In this document: positions 47,050 through 60,600 of the stretch, piece by piece
Layout: every line of letters starts with the position of its first letter
How positions within the stretch are numbered: the first letter of the stretch is position 1
Origin: Euglena gracilis
Lineage: Eukaryota > Euglenida > Euglenophyceae > Euglenales
Assembly (NCBI GenBank): GCA_039621445.1
Contig: CP154957.1
Coordinates: 43,192,212-43,256,211 of the forward strand
Length of the DNA: 64,000 nt
Reading direction: 5' to 3'
Program-made: the position numbers and the translations under genes
Notes under the pieces: generated by a model
Told to the model about the DNA's origin: nothing
The model's database searches: none
What the model saw: only the letters and a program-made list of their open reading frames with translations

Positions 47050-47203
47050 GTGTGTGTGTGTGTGTGGGTGGGTGGGTGGGTGTGGGTGTGGGTGTGGGTG
47101 TGGGTGTGGGTGTGGGTGTGGGTGTGGGTGTGGGTGTGGGTGTGGGTGCGGGTGTGGGTGTGGGTGTGGGTGTGGGTGTGGGTGTGGGTGTGGGTGTGTG
47201 TGT
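47050..47203 (+). repeat. (GTGGGT)n microsatellite
   Basis: A short GT run and four GGGT units lead into about 20 copies of gggtgt, with one gggtgc variant near the middle. The Gly-Val-Cys and His-Thr frames are artefacts. Confidence 0.98.
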
Positions 47204-48066
47204 TCAAACTAAATACCTCCAAAATTCACATTTTTCTCATAATTTCTGAGCTTTGCACATTTTTGACACTTTATTTGACATTGTCTCATATTTTTGGTAC
47301 CATTCATTTTTGCCAAAATGTGCTGCCATTGGACGGAATTGGAAAAAAAAATTGGTTTGCTTGATTCATTATTTGGGCAGCCAAAGTCCCAAGCTGGGCG
47401 GTACATTATTGGGGGAGTACATCACTTGGGGGGGTCAACAAAGCCAATCCTTCCCAACCAAAGTAGGATGGGAACGAGGAATCTTCGAGGTGATTCTGAA
47501 TTCAAAAAAAAATGAACATCGGGTTTTTTGTGAATAAATTTGATTCTAAAATCCCAAATTTGACTCGATGGAGACTTCATTTGCCCGGAACTGAAGGGGA
47601 TGTCTTCGAAGGAGCTTTGGGCAGTCTTGTGCATCTCCAAATGGTTTAACAGATAGCAGCACTCTGCTTCAAAGGCCTCGGTTCATTTTTGGGTTTTTCT
47701 GCCCCGAGACCAAATGTGACCACAGCAGGCCCGCAGAATAATGGGGGCCGAGGTGCATCGAGTTCGTGCAGATGGAGTGTTTCAATGGCCCAAAAGGCTC
47801 GAATAGAAAAAAAAGTGGAAATGACAAACCACATTGATTTTAATGTGCTCACCGTGGTAAATAAATGGAAAATTAAAAGCTGCTCAAACAGAAAGTTCCT
47901 GAAATCGCGCAAGTGGTTCCTTTGCGCAATTGCACAAAAGAACATTGTTCCTTTACTACCGTGAGTCTCAACATAAATGGGGTGATGGTCCAGTACTCAA
48001 CTGGTAACTGAAGAAAATTTTCCTGAATTCTTCATCCCCTTCATCTACGAGAATCCTCAGAGCTCT

Positions 48067-48186
48067 CTAATTGTCCGTTTCGGTTTGGAAAGCACACTTC
48101 TTCGACTTCAAAACCTCCTCACAGTGCTGCAGGTGAGTGAAAAGGAAGCAACGGATGAGACTGTCATCCGGACTCCAGGGCTCCAC
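48067..48186 (-). CDS. Candidate terminal exon, product unknown
   Basis: After an acceptor-like ggccggtgccag, the frame reads VEPWSPDDSLIRCFLFTHLQ, then a stretch with CEEVLKSKK, and ends in TAG at 48,067-48,069: 40 codons including the stop. It could be the 3' end of the gene that starts at 53,814, or belong to a different transcript. Phase to upstream exons is unresolved. Confidence 0.35.
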   Translation of the reverse strand: MEPWSPDDSLIRCFLFTHLQHCEEVLKSKKCAFQTETDN

Positions 48187-48599
48187 CTGGCACCGGCCGT
48201 CGCCTCACAGGAAATGCAACAGACCGGACCGGGGGTTTCGCGTACTTCGGGCAATTTTTTTCCCTGTTTGTCAAATTGAAGGGCATCAAAAGGCGCAATT
48301 GTCTCGGAGGGTCACAAAAAAACACCAAATTTTGGCCTTTCCCCTGTGGTTCACTCATGCAAAATGGTGAAGATCAGCACAAGGAGGGCCTGCAAACCAG
48401 CAGTTCAAAAACCTGGCCCAAAACCCCCAAAATAAAACTCATGTTCCTCGATGCTGCGCAAATGCACAAAGAAACACAAAAAAAGCTCAAATGCGAGATG
48501 ATCGGCTGCCAAAGAACCAGTTGGCGTGCATTCCAAATTTTATTGGCAGCTTCTTGTAATTTGGGGATGTTATCAATGTTGATCCACAACAATCAATGA

Positions 48600-50400
48600 A
48601 ATTTTCCCCATTATTTGAACACATGACTTGTAAACATCCGTCACTTTGGAGGAAAGAAAAACAAAAAACAAACAGGTTACGGGGGAGGAGATGCTTCATA
48701 TTCCATTTCATACATTGCCCCGAAGCTTTCAAGAAACAAAGAAATTATGTCGGCCGCACGAGAAATGCATTGAAATCCTTTACAACTGCTGCTTTAACAT
48801 CAATGCCCTGAGTGTTAGCACTTTCTGGTGCCATGCATTGCTGGTGACCCGTGCCAAAATGGGAAAATGGGAAAACCATTATGGTGACTCCGGACCAGAA
48901 GAACAACAAATCCATACACTTGTGGTTGGCCTCGGTGGGCGGGGGGTGATCATTTTGGGTTCCCTGATAAACTATGCAATAAATGCAAAACACATAAATG
49001 CCAATGCAATACATGGAAATGACATACAGGAAGAATTGGCCATAGACAAAACTTGGTCGGGGTAATTTGAGCGGATCATCCAAATGTTTCCAAAAGTTTT
49101 CAAAGAAACCGCCCAAATAGTTCTGGCCATTCTGGAAAATGGTGCATTTTTCTCATTTTTCTCACAGCATTGCAGAAAAATTTATATTTCTTTTCTAAAA
49201 CAAAATGCCAAATCCTTCCAATTTATTTAAAGAATCGTGCCCAGAATTTTTCCTGTGATTTAATATATCAGCATTAATTTTGTATGTTCCCCCCGCCTGT
49301 TGTAGCACACATTTTGGGAAAAAACCTTCTGCTTGTATTACTTCTTGAAAGAATCAAGAGCTATGCATATTGTTTTCTTGTGCGCTTCACCTTGGGCCTC
49401 GAAAAATATTTTCTTTCTAGAATTGAATACAGGATCAAATTGTGCGGGGTGGGTCAAAAGCATTTCTCAATGTTGCCTTGCCCCCACCCAAGTCTTGTGC
49501 AAAACAAAGTATGCAAAGTATGCATGTGGGCTTTTGGTCATCTAATGGGTGGTGTTTTATTTGTCAAGTAGGCTTCCAAGGGGAGAAGTCGGTTGAGTCC
49601 AAAACAAGAGTATCGTGTGTTGCAATCTTTTCAGGTGGGTATTTTTGTATTTCAGTCATTTCTGTCAGACAAATAAATTGAAAAAAAAATAAGTTCAAGC
49701 CCCCCAAAAATACAGGTATTTTCTGAAGGTTGAGAACAGCTTTTTTCTCCCACACTGTATTGCAACAAAAATGATACGCCGATTAATTTATCTGCAATCG
49801 GATCTCATGCCGTTCCAATCAACCATGTTTAGCAGTACATGCAAGGCAAAGCAATTGGCACAGATTCTCAATTTCTTCATTTCCAACAACAGACAGACAC
49901 CTACAAGTCACATTGGTCACAGGGAAATGACCGAGAGGCATGAACTGCAAATCACGATGTAACCAAAGCGGACAGCTTTGCGAAACGGGTGGCGAATTTT
50001 CTTTCGAAGTCGGTACTGTGGTGCACAGGGACGTCAATTGGAGCAAGTTGGCAAAGCCCAGAGACAGCCTGCCGCCAAGCAGCCTGCATGAGACGAAGAA
50101 TGACGCCATATTGCCAAGCCAAAATACGCTGTGCAAAGCACCACAATTGCAGGGACAGGCGGTTTGTAAAGCACCTTGGACACCAAGTCGTTGAAGATGG
50201 ACTGTGAAATGCTCCCTTCACTGTCCAATTTCACAACTTGGGCAGAAAATCCCTTTAGTTCAGTAATTTCACACCTGCCCTCTCTGGAATAAACCCCCAC
50301 CACTGGGGGCCTAGTGGTATGTTTTTATTGTCATTGCAGTAAGTGCTTAGGTTCTTGATTTGACAAAGCACAGTGTACACAATATTCACAGCAATGTGTC
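48600..50400. other. Possible further minus-strand exons, not resolved
   Basis: Open minus-strand stretches with plausible boundaries occur at about 48,795-48,852 (QCMAPESANTQGIDVKAAV, donor GTAAAG) and about 50,000-50,290 (SISQSIFNDLVSKVLYK in one frame). Frames compete and I could not chain them by phase. The rest of the stretch shows nothing I recognise. Confidence 0.25.
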
Positions 50401-50678
50401 AAGAAGGCACAAACCAGGGGGGGTCTGGCCCGGGACCCACCCACCCCCCCGCCCCCTGGGGGGGGGGGTCTGCTGACTTAAAAAGAAGCCTGGCCGGGTG
50501 GCCACTTTCGGCCAATCCCGGCCGATCCCATCTGGGGGGGGTCTGGAGCCAAAAACCAATCAGTCACCCCGGGGGGGGGGGGGCAGACAATGGTATAACA
50601 GTTGACTGCTGTCAAAACACTGCAGATGGGTCGAAAGACATAAAGAATTCTTTCCCAAAAGAAAAATGAGCAATTTAC

Positions 50679-50781
50679 CTCCTTTGCACTGTCACTTGCA
50701 GACCAGGAACAACGGGCACTGCATTCATTGGGCAGCTGATGCAATCCACCTCGCTCAGGAGATGGAAGTTGAGAAACCTTC
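50679..50781 (-). CDS. Candidate internal exon, product unknown
   Basis: Clean boundaries: a ttattcag acceptor and AAAGGAG|GTAAAT donor, 103 nt. Two frames are open. One reads KVSQLPSPERGG ... SASDSAKE and the other RFLNFHLLSEVDC ... LQVTVQR. It lies downstream of the 53.8-52.0 kb gene on the same strand and may be one of its exons, but the linking exon or phase is missing. Confidence 0.4.
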
Positions 50782-51519
50782 CTGAATAATGAGGATGGGA
50801 AGGATGGGGCTGAAAGCAAATAGACACCCAAAATCCCCAACCACATTTCTGGGACCATCTATTTGACCTCCCATTTTCCACAACGTTTGCACAGACATTT
50901 TTTGTGAATGGAAAACAATTTCATATAAGAATAAAGTCCAGACAAGAATCAAGGGAAACAAATGATGGGGAAAAATAATAACGGGAAAAACTGATAGGAA
51001 AGTTTCGACATTGGAAAAATGATAGGGAAAAGCAACTTTTCACAGAAAATGGTGGTAATTTTTGCAACTTAGGATGAAGAAAAAATTCAACAACAGGGCA
51101 AATCCCGCCCAAATAAAAAGCCGGGGAGGGGTTGCAGTATAATATATGCCAGGAGGTGAGACGGGGATATACCATTCGACTCAATGAATGAAAATCGGTT
51201 TCGATGAAAATCCCTGCTTTAAAAATGAGGTGAAGGCCTGGCAATGCAAATAGCTTTTTCATTTTAAAGCAGAAGTACAAAGAACAAAAAATGCAGGGGC
51301 AAACACCAAAAATGGGAAATCACCCAATTTCTTCATCGTTCTCTTCCCAATCATTTTTTACCACTCCCCTTCTACGCCCACGTTCATGGGGTCGTCAAAT
51401 TTCGCACACAAAAAGATGGGGAATGACATATGGTCAGTTTCGGGTCTGATTTTCTTTAAAAAAAAATCACAAAAAATGCACATAGAAGATCATTATTGTC
51501 TTTTTTTTGAAATTTCAAA

Positions 51520-51800
51520 CCCCTCAGGGGGGGCTTTATATGGGGGGCTTTATAAAAACATTGACGGCCTTCAAATGTGGTCAAATGCCAATTTTATACG
51601 AAATTTTCGTTGTCAACCTCTTATTTTCCCAAAAAGGTGCAATTTTTGTTCAAAATGGAGGATTTCTCGGGAAAAATTGTTTCACCTTCCCACAGTTTTC
51701 CTGCTTTTTTCTGAATGGAACCATCGGTGGGCTTTATATGAAAGGAGGGGGCTTTATATTTGTGCAATAAAACCAAACCCCTGGGGGGCTTCACATTTGG
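51520..51800 (+). repeat. G-tract element with GGGGGGCTTTATA words
   Basis: gggggctttata occurs twice at the left (51,528-51,552). tgggctttatatg and ggggctttatatttg lie at the right (51,728-51,765), followed by cccctggggggcttca. The interior is about 180 bp and AT-rich. It has the same architecture as the elements at 36,365 and 60,645 but a different core. Confidence 0.6.
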
Positions 51801-51966
51801 GGGGGGACTACTTCACAGGTCAAATTCTCATCTATTTCATCCGCAGTTGCAAAAACACTTGCATTTTTTTTAGCTGGGTCAATTATCCCCAAAAAGCTTA
51901 AAAATATATACAATAAAAAAAGATTTAAAATTGTAATCCTCTGAAACGTCTGAACTCACCAAATAC

Positions 51967-53814
51967 CCCCACTGACAATCCCTCGGGGGTTACAGAATCC
52001 TGTTGGTGGTAGGCCTCGAGGGGGGGGGGGAGTGGGTAAAGCCTTGGTGTGTGACCGAAGAGGCCCAAAAATACACCCCATTTTTTGCACCAGGTGAAAC
52101 GAGGAATTTTGGACAATTTTACGTTGTTTTTTTGCCAAAACCTTGTAAATTGGCATGCCTAGCACACCTGTAGGATTTTTGGCATCCCTGCTCATTTGAT
52201 CGCACCGAAAATCAATACAAAGCAGCAGAACAGAACGACAAAATCTTATTTTCCCTTGGGCTTAAATACCCCACAAATGTATCAATGCCAGGGATTCTCC
52301 CTCACCCGTACACAGATGACGACAGATAGCTGTGGATAACAACATCTGTGGCGTCTGACATGGCTCACAAGGATTTTTGCTCAAGGGGAAGGGAGGGGTC
52401 TTATGCACCAGTGTGCACCAGTGTGCAGAGGGGTTTAAACTAAGCACAATATATAACCACTGCATGAATTTCCTTGAAATGCACATTTTAAACCTGTCAA
52501 TTATAATTAAAATTTTATTATTTAAAAAAAACACAACCCATTTCTGGTCAATGTGGACAACCTCTTTTAAAAAAAAATCACACTGTGCTGGTTGCAACAA
52601 GTATTTTGGTTGCACCGAGCAGATCTTGTTGTCTCTGGTTTTCCATAACTTTGAGGTGCTACGTTCAGCACTATTCACAATATCACTGAGGGGGTGAGGA
52701 GACAACACTCCAAAACCCACCAAATTTAGGGGGGGGGGCATCAAGAGCTCAAAAATTGGTTTGGAAATCACACAAGCTTGATAGAGGTAGTAAGCAACAA
52801 AGATGAAGACAAAGACGAAGAGGAAGAGGAGGAGAAAAATTAGGGGGATGGGAGGATGAGGAGGACACAGATCCAATTTCTGCACCACACGATTGCACCG
52901 CACATGCCACATTTATGCACACCTGGTGAGATTGGTTTTGCTTCCCTTGGAGGATGGAATTCCACCCCTTTCATCATGCTGGCGGATAGCCGGCCTGAGA
53001 CATGGACATGGGATGAAATTACAATCAAGAAATCAAAATACAACCATTTACAAAGAAGAGAAAAATCTCAAAACTTGCCTTGTATACGAGACTCCTTGGA
53101 TATCCACCTTTGTCTCCCAACCTCTCCCCATGAGAATGTTTGTGTGGCTTTTATTTTCGTTTTTGCAACATTTTCATATTTGTTACATTATCATTTAAGA
53201 CTCATAAAATTATATCCAAGGCCGCTCGACTTGGGAATTCTTGAAATTCTGTGCAAATACGGCTTTGTGTCTGGCATCTCAAAATTGAATGCCTTAGAAT
53301 TCCAAAAAGAAAGACCGTCGTCTGACTGAACAACTTGAATCTAACAAACAAAATCGATTTCATCCACCGATTTCGACCCGCTGTTCACAAGCAGTAGCCA
53401 CAATGGTCCAGAAGCACTGGCATTTGCCCAGGTGGAGAAAAGCCCTCGTCACAGACCCAATTCATTTTGCAATTTCCAACTGGATATATTGAATGGCTGG
53501 AATGCTGAATTACTGGCTATACTGGACACTTTTGTCAGTTTTTTTTTAAAAAAAAGAAAAGGAATAGCCCACCCTTTTGCAACAACTTTTTCTCTATATA
53601 TTTTTATATGTCTTTGTCCCTAACGTGTCACCGCTACTGCACAGGATGCAAATCTGAGCACAATCATCAAAAACCAAAGCACAAAGTTGCTGTTTACGCT
53701 ATCAGAAAGATTCAGTCGATAAACCGTCATCGTGATGAAATGAACAAAGGGTAGAAACCACTCAGAAAAAGTCTCCACAAGGATTTCTTCCAACAGACGA
53801 TCAGAATCCTTCAT
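51967..53814 (-). CDS. Multi-exon gene, 5' part, product unknown
   Basis: Exons chained by splice phase on the minus strand: 53,814-53,698 (from ATG, 39 codons, MKDSDRLLEEILVETFSE ...), 53,416-53,368, 53,333-53,231, 52,994-52,923, 52,685-52,616, 52,354-52,306, 52,187-52,168 (20-nt microexon) and 51,999-51,967. Donors include GTAAAC, GTGGAT, GTCGAG, GTGTGC, GTGCAA, GTGAGG, GTGTGC and GTATTT. The predicted chain contains a Ser/Lys-rich stretch (GGIPSSKGSKTNLTSDIV) and no domain I know. All seven junctions agree in phase, but several exons are short and some have a second open frame, so parts may be wrong. An upstream in-frame ATG is possible. The gene must continue 3', perhaps through 50,781-50,679 to 48,067. 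Confidence 0.5.
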
Positions 53815-54659
53815 AAGTTTCAAAAAAAAAAAAAAAACACACCGTGCCCATTTTTTGTGTGCTTTGTAAAAAATTGGATTTCAACGAGAAAAATAGCTCT
53901 GCAGGAAGTAAAATAATCAGAAAAGAGTTCGATGAATGCAACCACACTCCTCCTGAGGATAGGAATATCAGACCCCCAAGACCCAGAAAACCAGAACAGA
54001 AATGGTGTGGTTTGGGGCAGAAACTCTGACTGGTCAGAACATAAAACCATACATGAAACATAGTCCTGGGGGTCTTAGACCCCAAGTAAATCACTCCAAA
54101 ACAAACCCTCCAAAGTGTGAAGGGGAAAAATTGCGGGGAAAACACGGAAATTGAGAAGATGGAGGAGAAATTGTTGGTATCAATTTTCCCCTTAGGCATA
54201 GGCCCTGAAAGGGGTACAAATTGGGAGAGGAAGCATGTTTAATTGCGTGAGATAAAACTACCGCCCACAGCATCAAATAATCTCCTTCATTCGATCAAAC
54301 ATTTAGGTTTTATTCCACAAAATTTTGGTGAAAACTGTGAATGTAGGAACAACACCTTTTGATTGATGCAATGAATCATTTGGCGGGGTCCAGGCAAAAC
54401 AGAAGATCCCAGTTCAAGTTCCTTTTCAATGAATGGTTTTTTGGCAGGTGGGGAGGCAACATTCCATCCAAAATGTTGCGAGCATCCCATAGCACAAAAC
54501 ACCCCCTGGGGTTGTGCCAAAAGTTTATTCCAACCTGATCACCCCAAAAAACCTGGCAGGGTGTCAGGTTACTAGAACCATCCATTTCACCTTGAAAATA
54601 AAATAAAAAAACTGAAAGGCAATATTGAAGGAATGGGCATTGGAGGCACCGACCTAAAA

Positions 54660-57600
54660 TCAACCGGCAAAGCCTTTTTCTTTGAGGATGAATATGTCGG
54701 GGCGGTGAAGTCGGCGTCCAAAGGGCGTGGGGCTCGAGGGAGATGACTTCCGAGGGCTGCTGCATACTTCCGAGCGGTGAATGAAAGGTTTCATACTAAA
54801 AGATGCAAAGGGAAAGAATTTCCAACGCTGTTACTCAATGGAATGAAATGCACATAAGAGGAGACAAACAAAAAAAAAAAACCTGATAAAACCAGAAGAA
54901 TACGGTTGTTTGACGGAGCCTTGGGTCAGAGCTTGCAACAGGAGGGGATCTGCACTTGTTTTAAGCTGAAAGATACGCAGACATTCATGATCCCCCAACG
55001 ATTCTCCCGAAAACTTCCTGTGCCTTTGCTGGCATTCGGACTCGGCAGTCTTGTCCAGCTTGGGATGGTTGGGAGAAAAATGCTTGCTGGCTGGACCCTC
55101 GCGGTTCCCTTCCGGATTAAGGACCGATGCAAACAAACACAAAGAGCACAAGAGGGGGCATGCTTTTTATCTTCCTGGCGCAGGGTTTGCAGGTTGCTCC
55201 GGGGAGGAAGCCGATTCCAGCGGATCGCGCGTCGAGTTAAGACATTCAGCCGCCATTTTTGAGCATAGGCTTCCTGCAGCTCTTCCAGGGTGGCGTGCCG
55301 CACCACCGGTTCATCAGGAACACTGATGATGATCTCTCTGTGATAAAAAAAATTCATTGCATTTCATTATTGTGAAAGAGCAATTATTCAAAACGACTCA
55401 AAAAGAGCAATTACTGGCAGCCTAAATTGTACCCAAGTGAAAACCTCCCAGTCCAATTCAATCTGGATATTCCTGCAGAACTGCAGAAAATGGGGTACGA
55501 GGCAGCATGTTCTAAATGAAATCAGTTGCAGTTGTGTCTGTGTGAGCAAAATCCTCCAGCACTGTTTCTGCAAAACACACAAAAAATGCTGAATTCGATT
55601 CAAAACAAAAGGAGGACACCTGGAAACGCGCCGATATTCTGATGATTCCTGGGCCAGGTCAACACGTCCGGGGATTCTGGGAACGTAGCTGCCAGGTGGA
55701 TGGAGAATGGCCAGGAAAAAAAAAATTATGATTGGACTCTTCTTGGCTCATTCTCTTTTCAGATAGATATTTGATTAGTTTGTTTTAAAAGGCACCAGTG
55801 TGCATGTAATGGCGCGAAACTCTGAAATGCTGTGAAAAAAGACAAGAAAGCGGGAGAAAATACAATACGGGCAATACGTACAACACGTAAAATAATACGT
55901 AAAACAGAGGCAGTAAAAAATGTACATTTCAAGAGGAAAGGAATGTAATATGTGAATTCCAAAAAAAATCAGTTTGCCGAGAAACGGCTGCACGCGAAAT
56001 CTTTTTGCACCTTACGAAAAGAGGCCAACCGCCAACCCAACAGGAGCGATTGTGTGACACCAATAACTCACCCACCCGAACATAAAAAAAATGCTATTTT
56101 GCATTTTGACTTTTGCCTTTGTCAAACGAAAGCTGGAGGAGGCAGCTCTTAGGAAAATAGAGGCACCTGATTGCCAAGAGCGTCTAAAGTGTCAAAAGGT
56201 GTCTAGGGGAAATTCCTTCGATTCTGCTGCCAATGGGTGTGGGTTGCCCCCATTTCGACAAGCGCAATTTCCTCCCTTTTTGATGTTGTAATTGCAATTG
56301 AAATTAAACTGAACCAAAAAAAAATGTCATGTTGAGGCGAAAACGGAAAAAAATCAGTTAGTCCTTCCCTCTAAGGATCACTCTTCTGAACAAGAAAGAA
56401 CAACAAAAAAATGTACCATCTGTCGTTCGTATGAATTTTGCTTCTTCTGTTGTTCATGTGGTCTTAGCTTTGAGGAAATGGGGCAGAAAGACCTCTCCTG
56501 CGGTGCACCGCCTTGTTGCTTCATCAGCTCCATAGCTATCATCAGGCAGCTTTGACTATTAAAACAGTTGTTGTTGGCTGGGAAGCCGCCATAATCCTCT
56601 GAGAAGCGCCATAAAACAACAAAGCGACCCAAAGGAATTTGCAATGCCCAGAAACATTGCAGCCTCAATGTCGCTTTTGCAGGGGGAGTTCAAGAAAACA
56701 TTCGTTCGAGAAAACCACCCTCACCCCCCCTCAAAGTGTCCCCAAAGTGGCCAAAATTTTTTTGGCAACCCATTGTTTCCCCCCCCCAAAATTGCCACAT
56801 TCTTTCGGCCCCTTTGGCGCCGAAGGCAAAATTTGACCCCCCCCCCCCCCCAAAGTGTCTGCCACCCAGAGTGGCCGTTTTGGGGTCCCCACGGTGCTGG
56901 GGAAGGTGGGAAGTTTGGGCTGGGGGTGAGGGTACCCCCAATTTACCTCATCAATATTCCTGATAATCCCAAAATTTCTGGTGGTTTTCTCTTCCTGTGG
57001 CAATTTGCCTTCACTTCAGTGTGGGGTGGTTATTACTTAGGCAACCAAAAGAGGCCCAGAAGGGGGTTTTATTCTTTCGGGATAAAAATTTTCCCAAAAA
57101 AAGAAAACAAATGGAAAGCATATGCATATTCTTCAAAGGCAGCAGGCAAAAGCATTGAAAAAAATCACCCACAGATGTAATGACAATATAAACTGTTGAT
57201 TATGCGATGCATAGAAGCATTAATTCCATGAACAAATACTTCTGAATTTTTCCCAACTGGTGTTTGGGAGAAAGACATCATACAGGTGGAAATGGCAAAA
57301 CAATCCATCACTGGTTTTTGGTGCTGCCCCCAAAAACAACAACATTTCATGAGCCAAAATGATTTGTTTAATAGCGACGGGGGGCAAATCCCTGCAAATC
57401 TCTCCGCATCAACAAGCAGTCAAACGTCACAAGAGACCATTAGATGAAGGGGACGCCAACTTAACTTTGCTGACTTACAAAAGCAGCAGCCTGGACACTG
57501 CTCGCCTTGCTGGTTGATGTACATGAAAATGGGGCGACGGAGGAGACACCGTAAAAAAGATCGTTGAGTCCTTGTCCCCATCATCGCAACTCTGGCATGA

Positions 57601-60600
57601 AAAGCGCGAAATGACCCAAATATGGCATCGTTCGCCAACCCCATAGAGGTTTTGAACTCCAAAGAACTACATTGACTTGATATGATTGATGTTTTGACAT
57701 TTTGAGGGGGGGAACTGGAGAAGAGCTGGTGAAACGTAAAAACACAATAATTCAAAAGAAAATCTGAGAAGAAGAGCAGCAGGACTGTTTGCAGTTAGAG
57801 CCGACACTTCATCATAGCATGGAAGAGTTGTTGGGCATACTTCTGTTCCTTCACTAAAATCATAATTGTCCTCCAAATCCGACTGTGCCCACCCCACTTC
57901 GGTGGTGTGTGCCGGTGGGTTGGCAGTAGCTGACGAATCGCTACCTCCAGCTGGGCCGTGCTTGGAATCTCGGTGTTCCTCATTGCTTTCATCTGACGTC
58001 CCTGATGTGTCCTCCACTTGTTCCGAATGTCTGAAAAATAGAGGGTTCTGAAAATGGCAAAGCTTAAACACCAAAAAATCCACAAATATAACCAATCCTT
58101 GGAATTCTTCATTGGACATCCCATATTGTACCATGAACGCCATATGCAACACTATCTCACATTAAACTATTATACACAACATGAAATAAATAAATAAATT
58201 GAAAAAATATGTGATAATAAAGTAAAATTATATATAATAGAATAGATCGATCTTAATTTAATAAATTATAATTTCATTTTTCGAAAAGATTCAACAAAAA
58301 CAGATTCAATCAATTGTAGCAAAACCGAAGACGCTATCAGCGATTAGGAGTCTGGCAGAATGCACAACATACGAAAATGAGAAGGTGTCCACAAGAGAAT
58401 ATGGATATACCCTCTCTTCGAGATCGGGCTGCAAAAAAATAATAAATAATAAATAACATTTCCAATCCTTTGGGATGGAAATTCTGATAATTACAAAGCA
58501 ATGCGATTTTTTTAAAAAAAATTCACTGAAACTCAGATCCTACCGGTGAGTTTTTTGACAGGATTTCAAAAAATCTTGGCAAGGAGTTATTCAGGTTTTT
58601 CTTGTTAGCCCCAAACATAAACAACTGATTGATTGTATCTGGGTTTCTGAAGATTGACTCCAGGGGCTGCTTATATCTGGGGTGTTTGGGAATTGCTGAT
58701 TTCTGCCACTTTTTTGTGCTGTTTTAATGAAATTTCTTTCACGACTCCAGTCAGGGGTTGCTGAAATTTGGGTGTCGTCCAAAAAAAATCAGCCATAGGG
58801 TTGCTTATATTTGGCTGTAGCTTATTCTGAGGGGTTGCTCATATGTTTGGGGGGCTTTACAGTGGGGACCCTCAAGAGAAGTCGAACCTACCTTGATCGC
58901 AGCAAACAAGAATGCTGGCACAAGAAAGATCTTTCTGTCGAGCAAAAATGACTGAACAATGCCTTTGTCCTTTTTGGGAAAAATTTTGAGCGTTGATTGA
59001 AACTCTCAGCTTGAACAATCTCAGAACACAGGAAACAAAAACTTGAGATTTCTGGGAAAGATCTCTTCACTGGGAGGGGGACCGAGGGCATAGGGGACAG
59101 GGCACCTCCCCTCATACATCAAGAACAGCCAGAGCACTTTTGGAAAAAGCCCAAGCAAAAAAGAAAAAAACAGAAAGGTGTGGCAGACCAAATTAGCTGA
59201 TGGGTTGTTGTGGAAAAGCTCAAGCTCCACAGAGAGCTGCACTCTCCATTCCTTCACAGCCTGCAAACGTGATGGTGCATCAAATTACCACATTACATAC
59301 ATTAGTGGAGGAAACCCAACCAGAAACAATTGCTGACGGAGAAATCCTCTCGGGAAAGATATTGGACAAATCCTGGAAATGCCAGAAAAAATCTGGACGC
59401 CCACTTACACCAAACACTCACAATTTTGGGACTTACTTCCAAAATTGTTCACCACTTTTGCCACAATTTTGGGCTCTTTTTTAAGAACACCTGGGACCTT
59501 TCGCCAAAATCTTTGAGACTGGTGGGCAAAATTTTGAGATTCCGTTGCAGAGACTTTCATACTTGGCGGTCAAAAATTTTGGGACGTTGGCAAAACCTCT
59601 CTAAATCCAACAAATCGCTGGATGTGCAATCTCTGAACAAATCGGTGCAACGCCACAGCTCTTCAGAGCAACACAGCTGATCAATTGAGATCATACCCTC
59701 ACCCCCCCCAAAATTAGGCCAATTTTTTTGCCAAATTTTGGTTTACCTTCCTCAAAGTGGCAATTTGCCTTCTGACGCCAAAGAGGCCAAAATTTGACCC
59801 CTCCCGAAGTGCCTGCTCCCCTAGAGTGGCCATTTTGGAGTTACACAGTGCCTGAAGGGTGGCCACTTTGGGGGGGGGGTGAGGGTAGTGGCAACATTGG
59901 GGGGGGGGGCAAATAGGGGGGAGACCTGTGCATAGTGGGATTTGTCATGACTTTTCTCATTTGGCAACCTTTAAAATTTTCAAAACAGTCGTTTTTGGGG
60001 GGGGTTTCTGAGCCCTTTTTGCAGCCTTGCCGAAATTGGCCATCTTGTCCTGGAGGCCGATGAGCCAATTGGGGGGGGGGGGGTGGGGGGGGGCGGGTGA
60101 CGTACTTTTTGGCTGATTTTGTTGCCAAAAATGGGCATGAGTCCGTCTGAGTTTCAGGACAGAGTATGCGTCTAAGACGCAGTTTTTGCTACACAGGATG
60201 TCCTCCAGTTTGCCCTCGGTCAGACGGCGATACCTCCTTTGGTCAACGGGCTGTGTGTGTAGCATTCAATCTGGCGTAACTGGCCTTTTTGGCTTTTTTT
60301 AAAAAGAGCAAATTTTTTTTAAAAAAACATCTTTTTGGCTTCGTTTTGAACGAGCTGCTAGCTGTGCCAGGGTTTAGATGGACAGACATTCATAAAAAAC
60401 ACACTGCAGGCAAAGGGTAACTAAAAAAATTGGCAAGCCCCAAAAACTTGCAAAAAAATTTCCAAAGCTGCCAGACCACAGAGTACCAAATCTCTGACAA
60501 AACAATTCCTTTTATTTTCAAAAAGTTTCCAAAAATTTTGGTGTGCAAAATTATGGTAAAAAGTAGTACACAAATATTTTCCAAAAGGTACAAATTTTTT

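Noticed and set aside
57841-58030. Alternative acidic, Ser-rich frame (HSEQVEDTSGTSDESNEE)
   Set aside because: It looks protein-like and joins to the next exon, but breaks phase at the following junction. The other frame (DIRNKWRTHQGRQMK) fits all neighbours.
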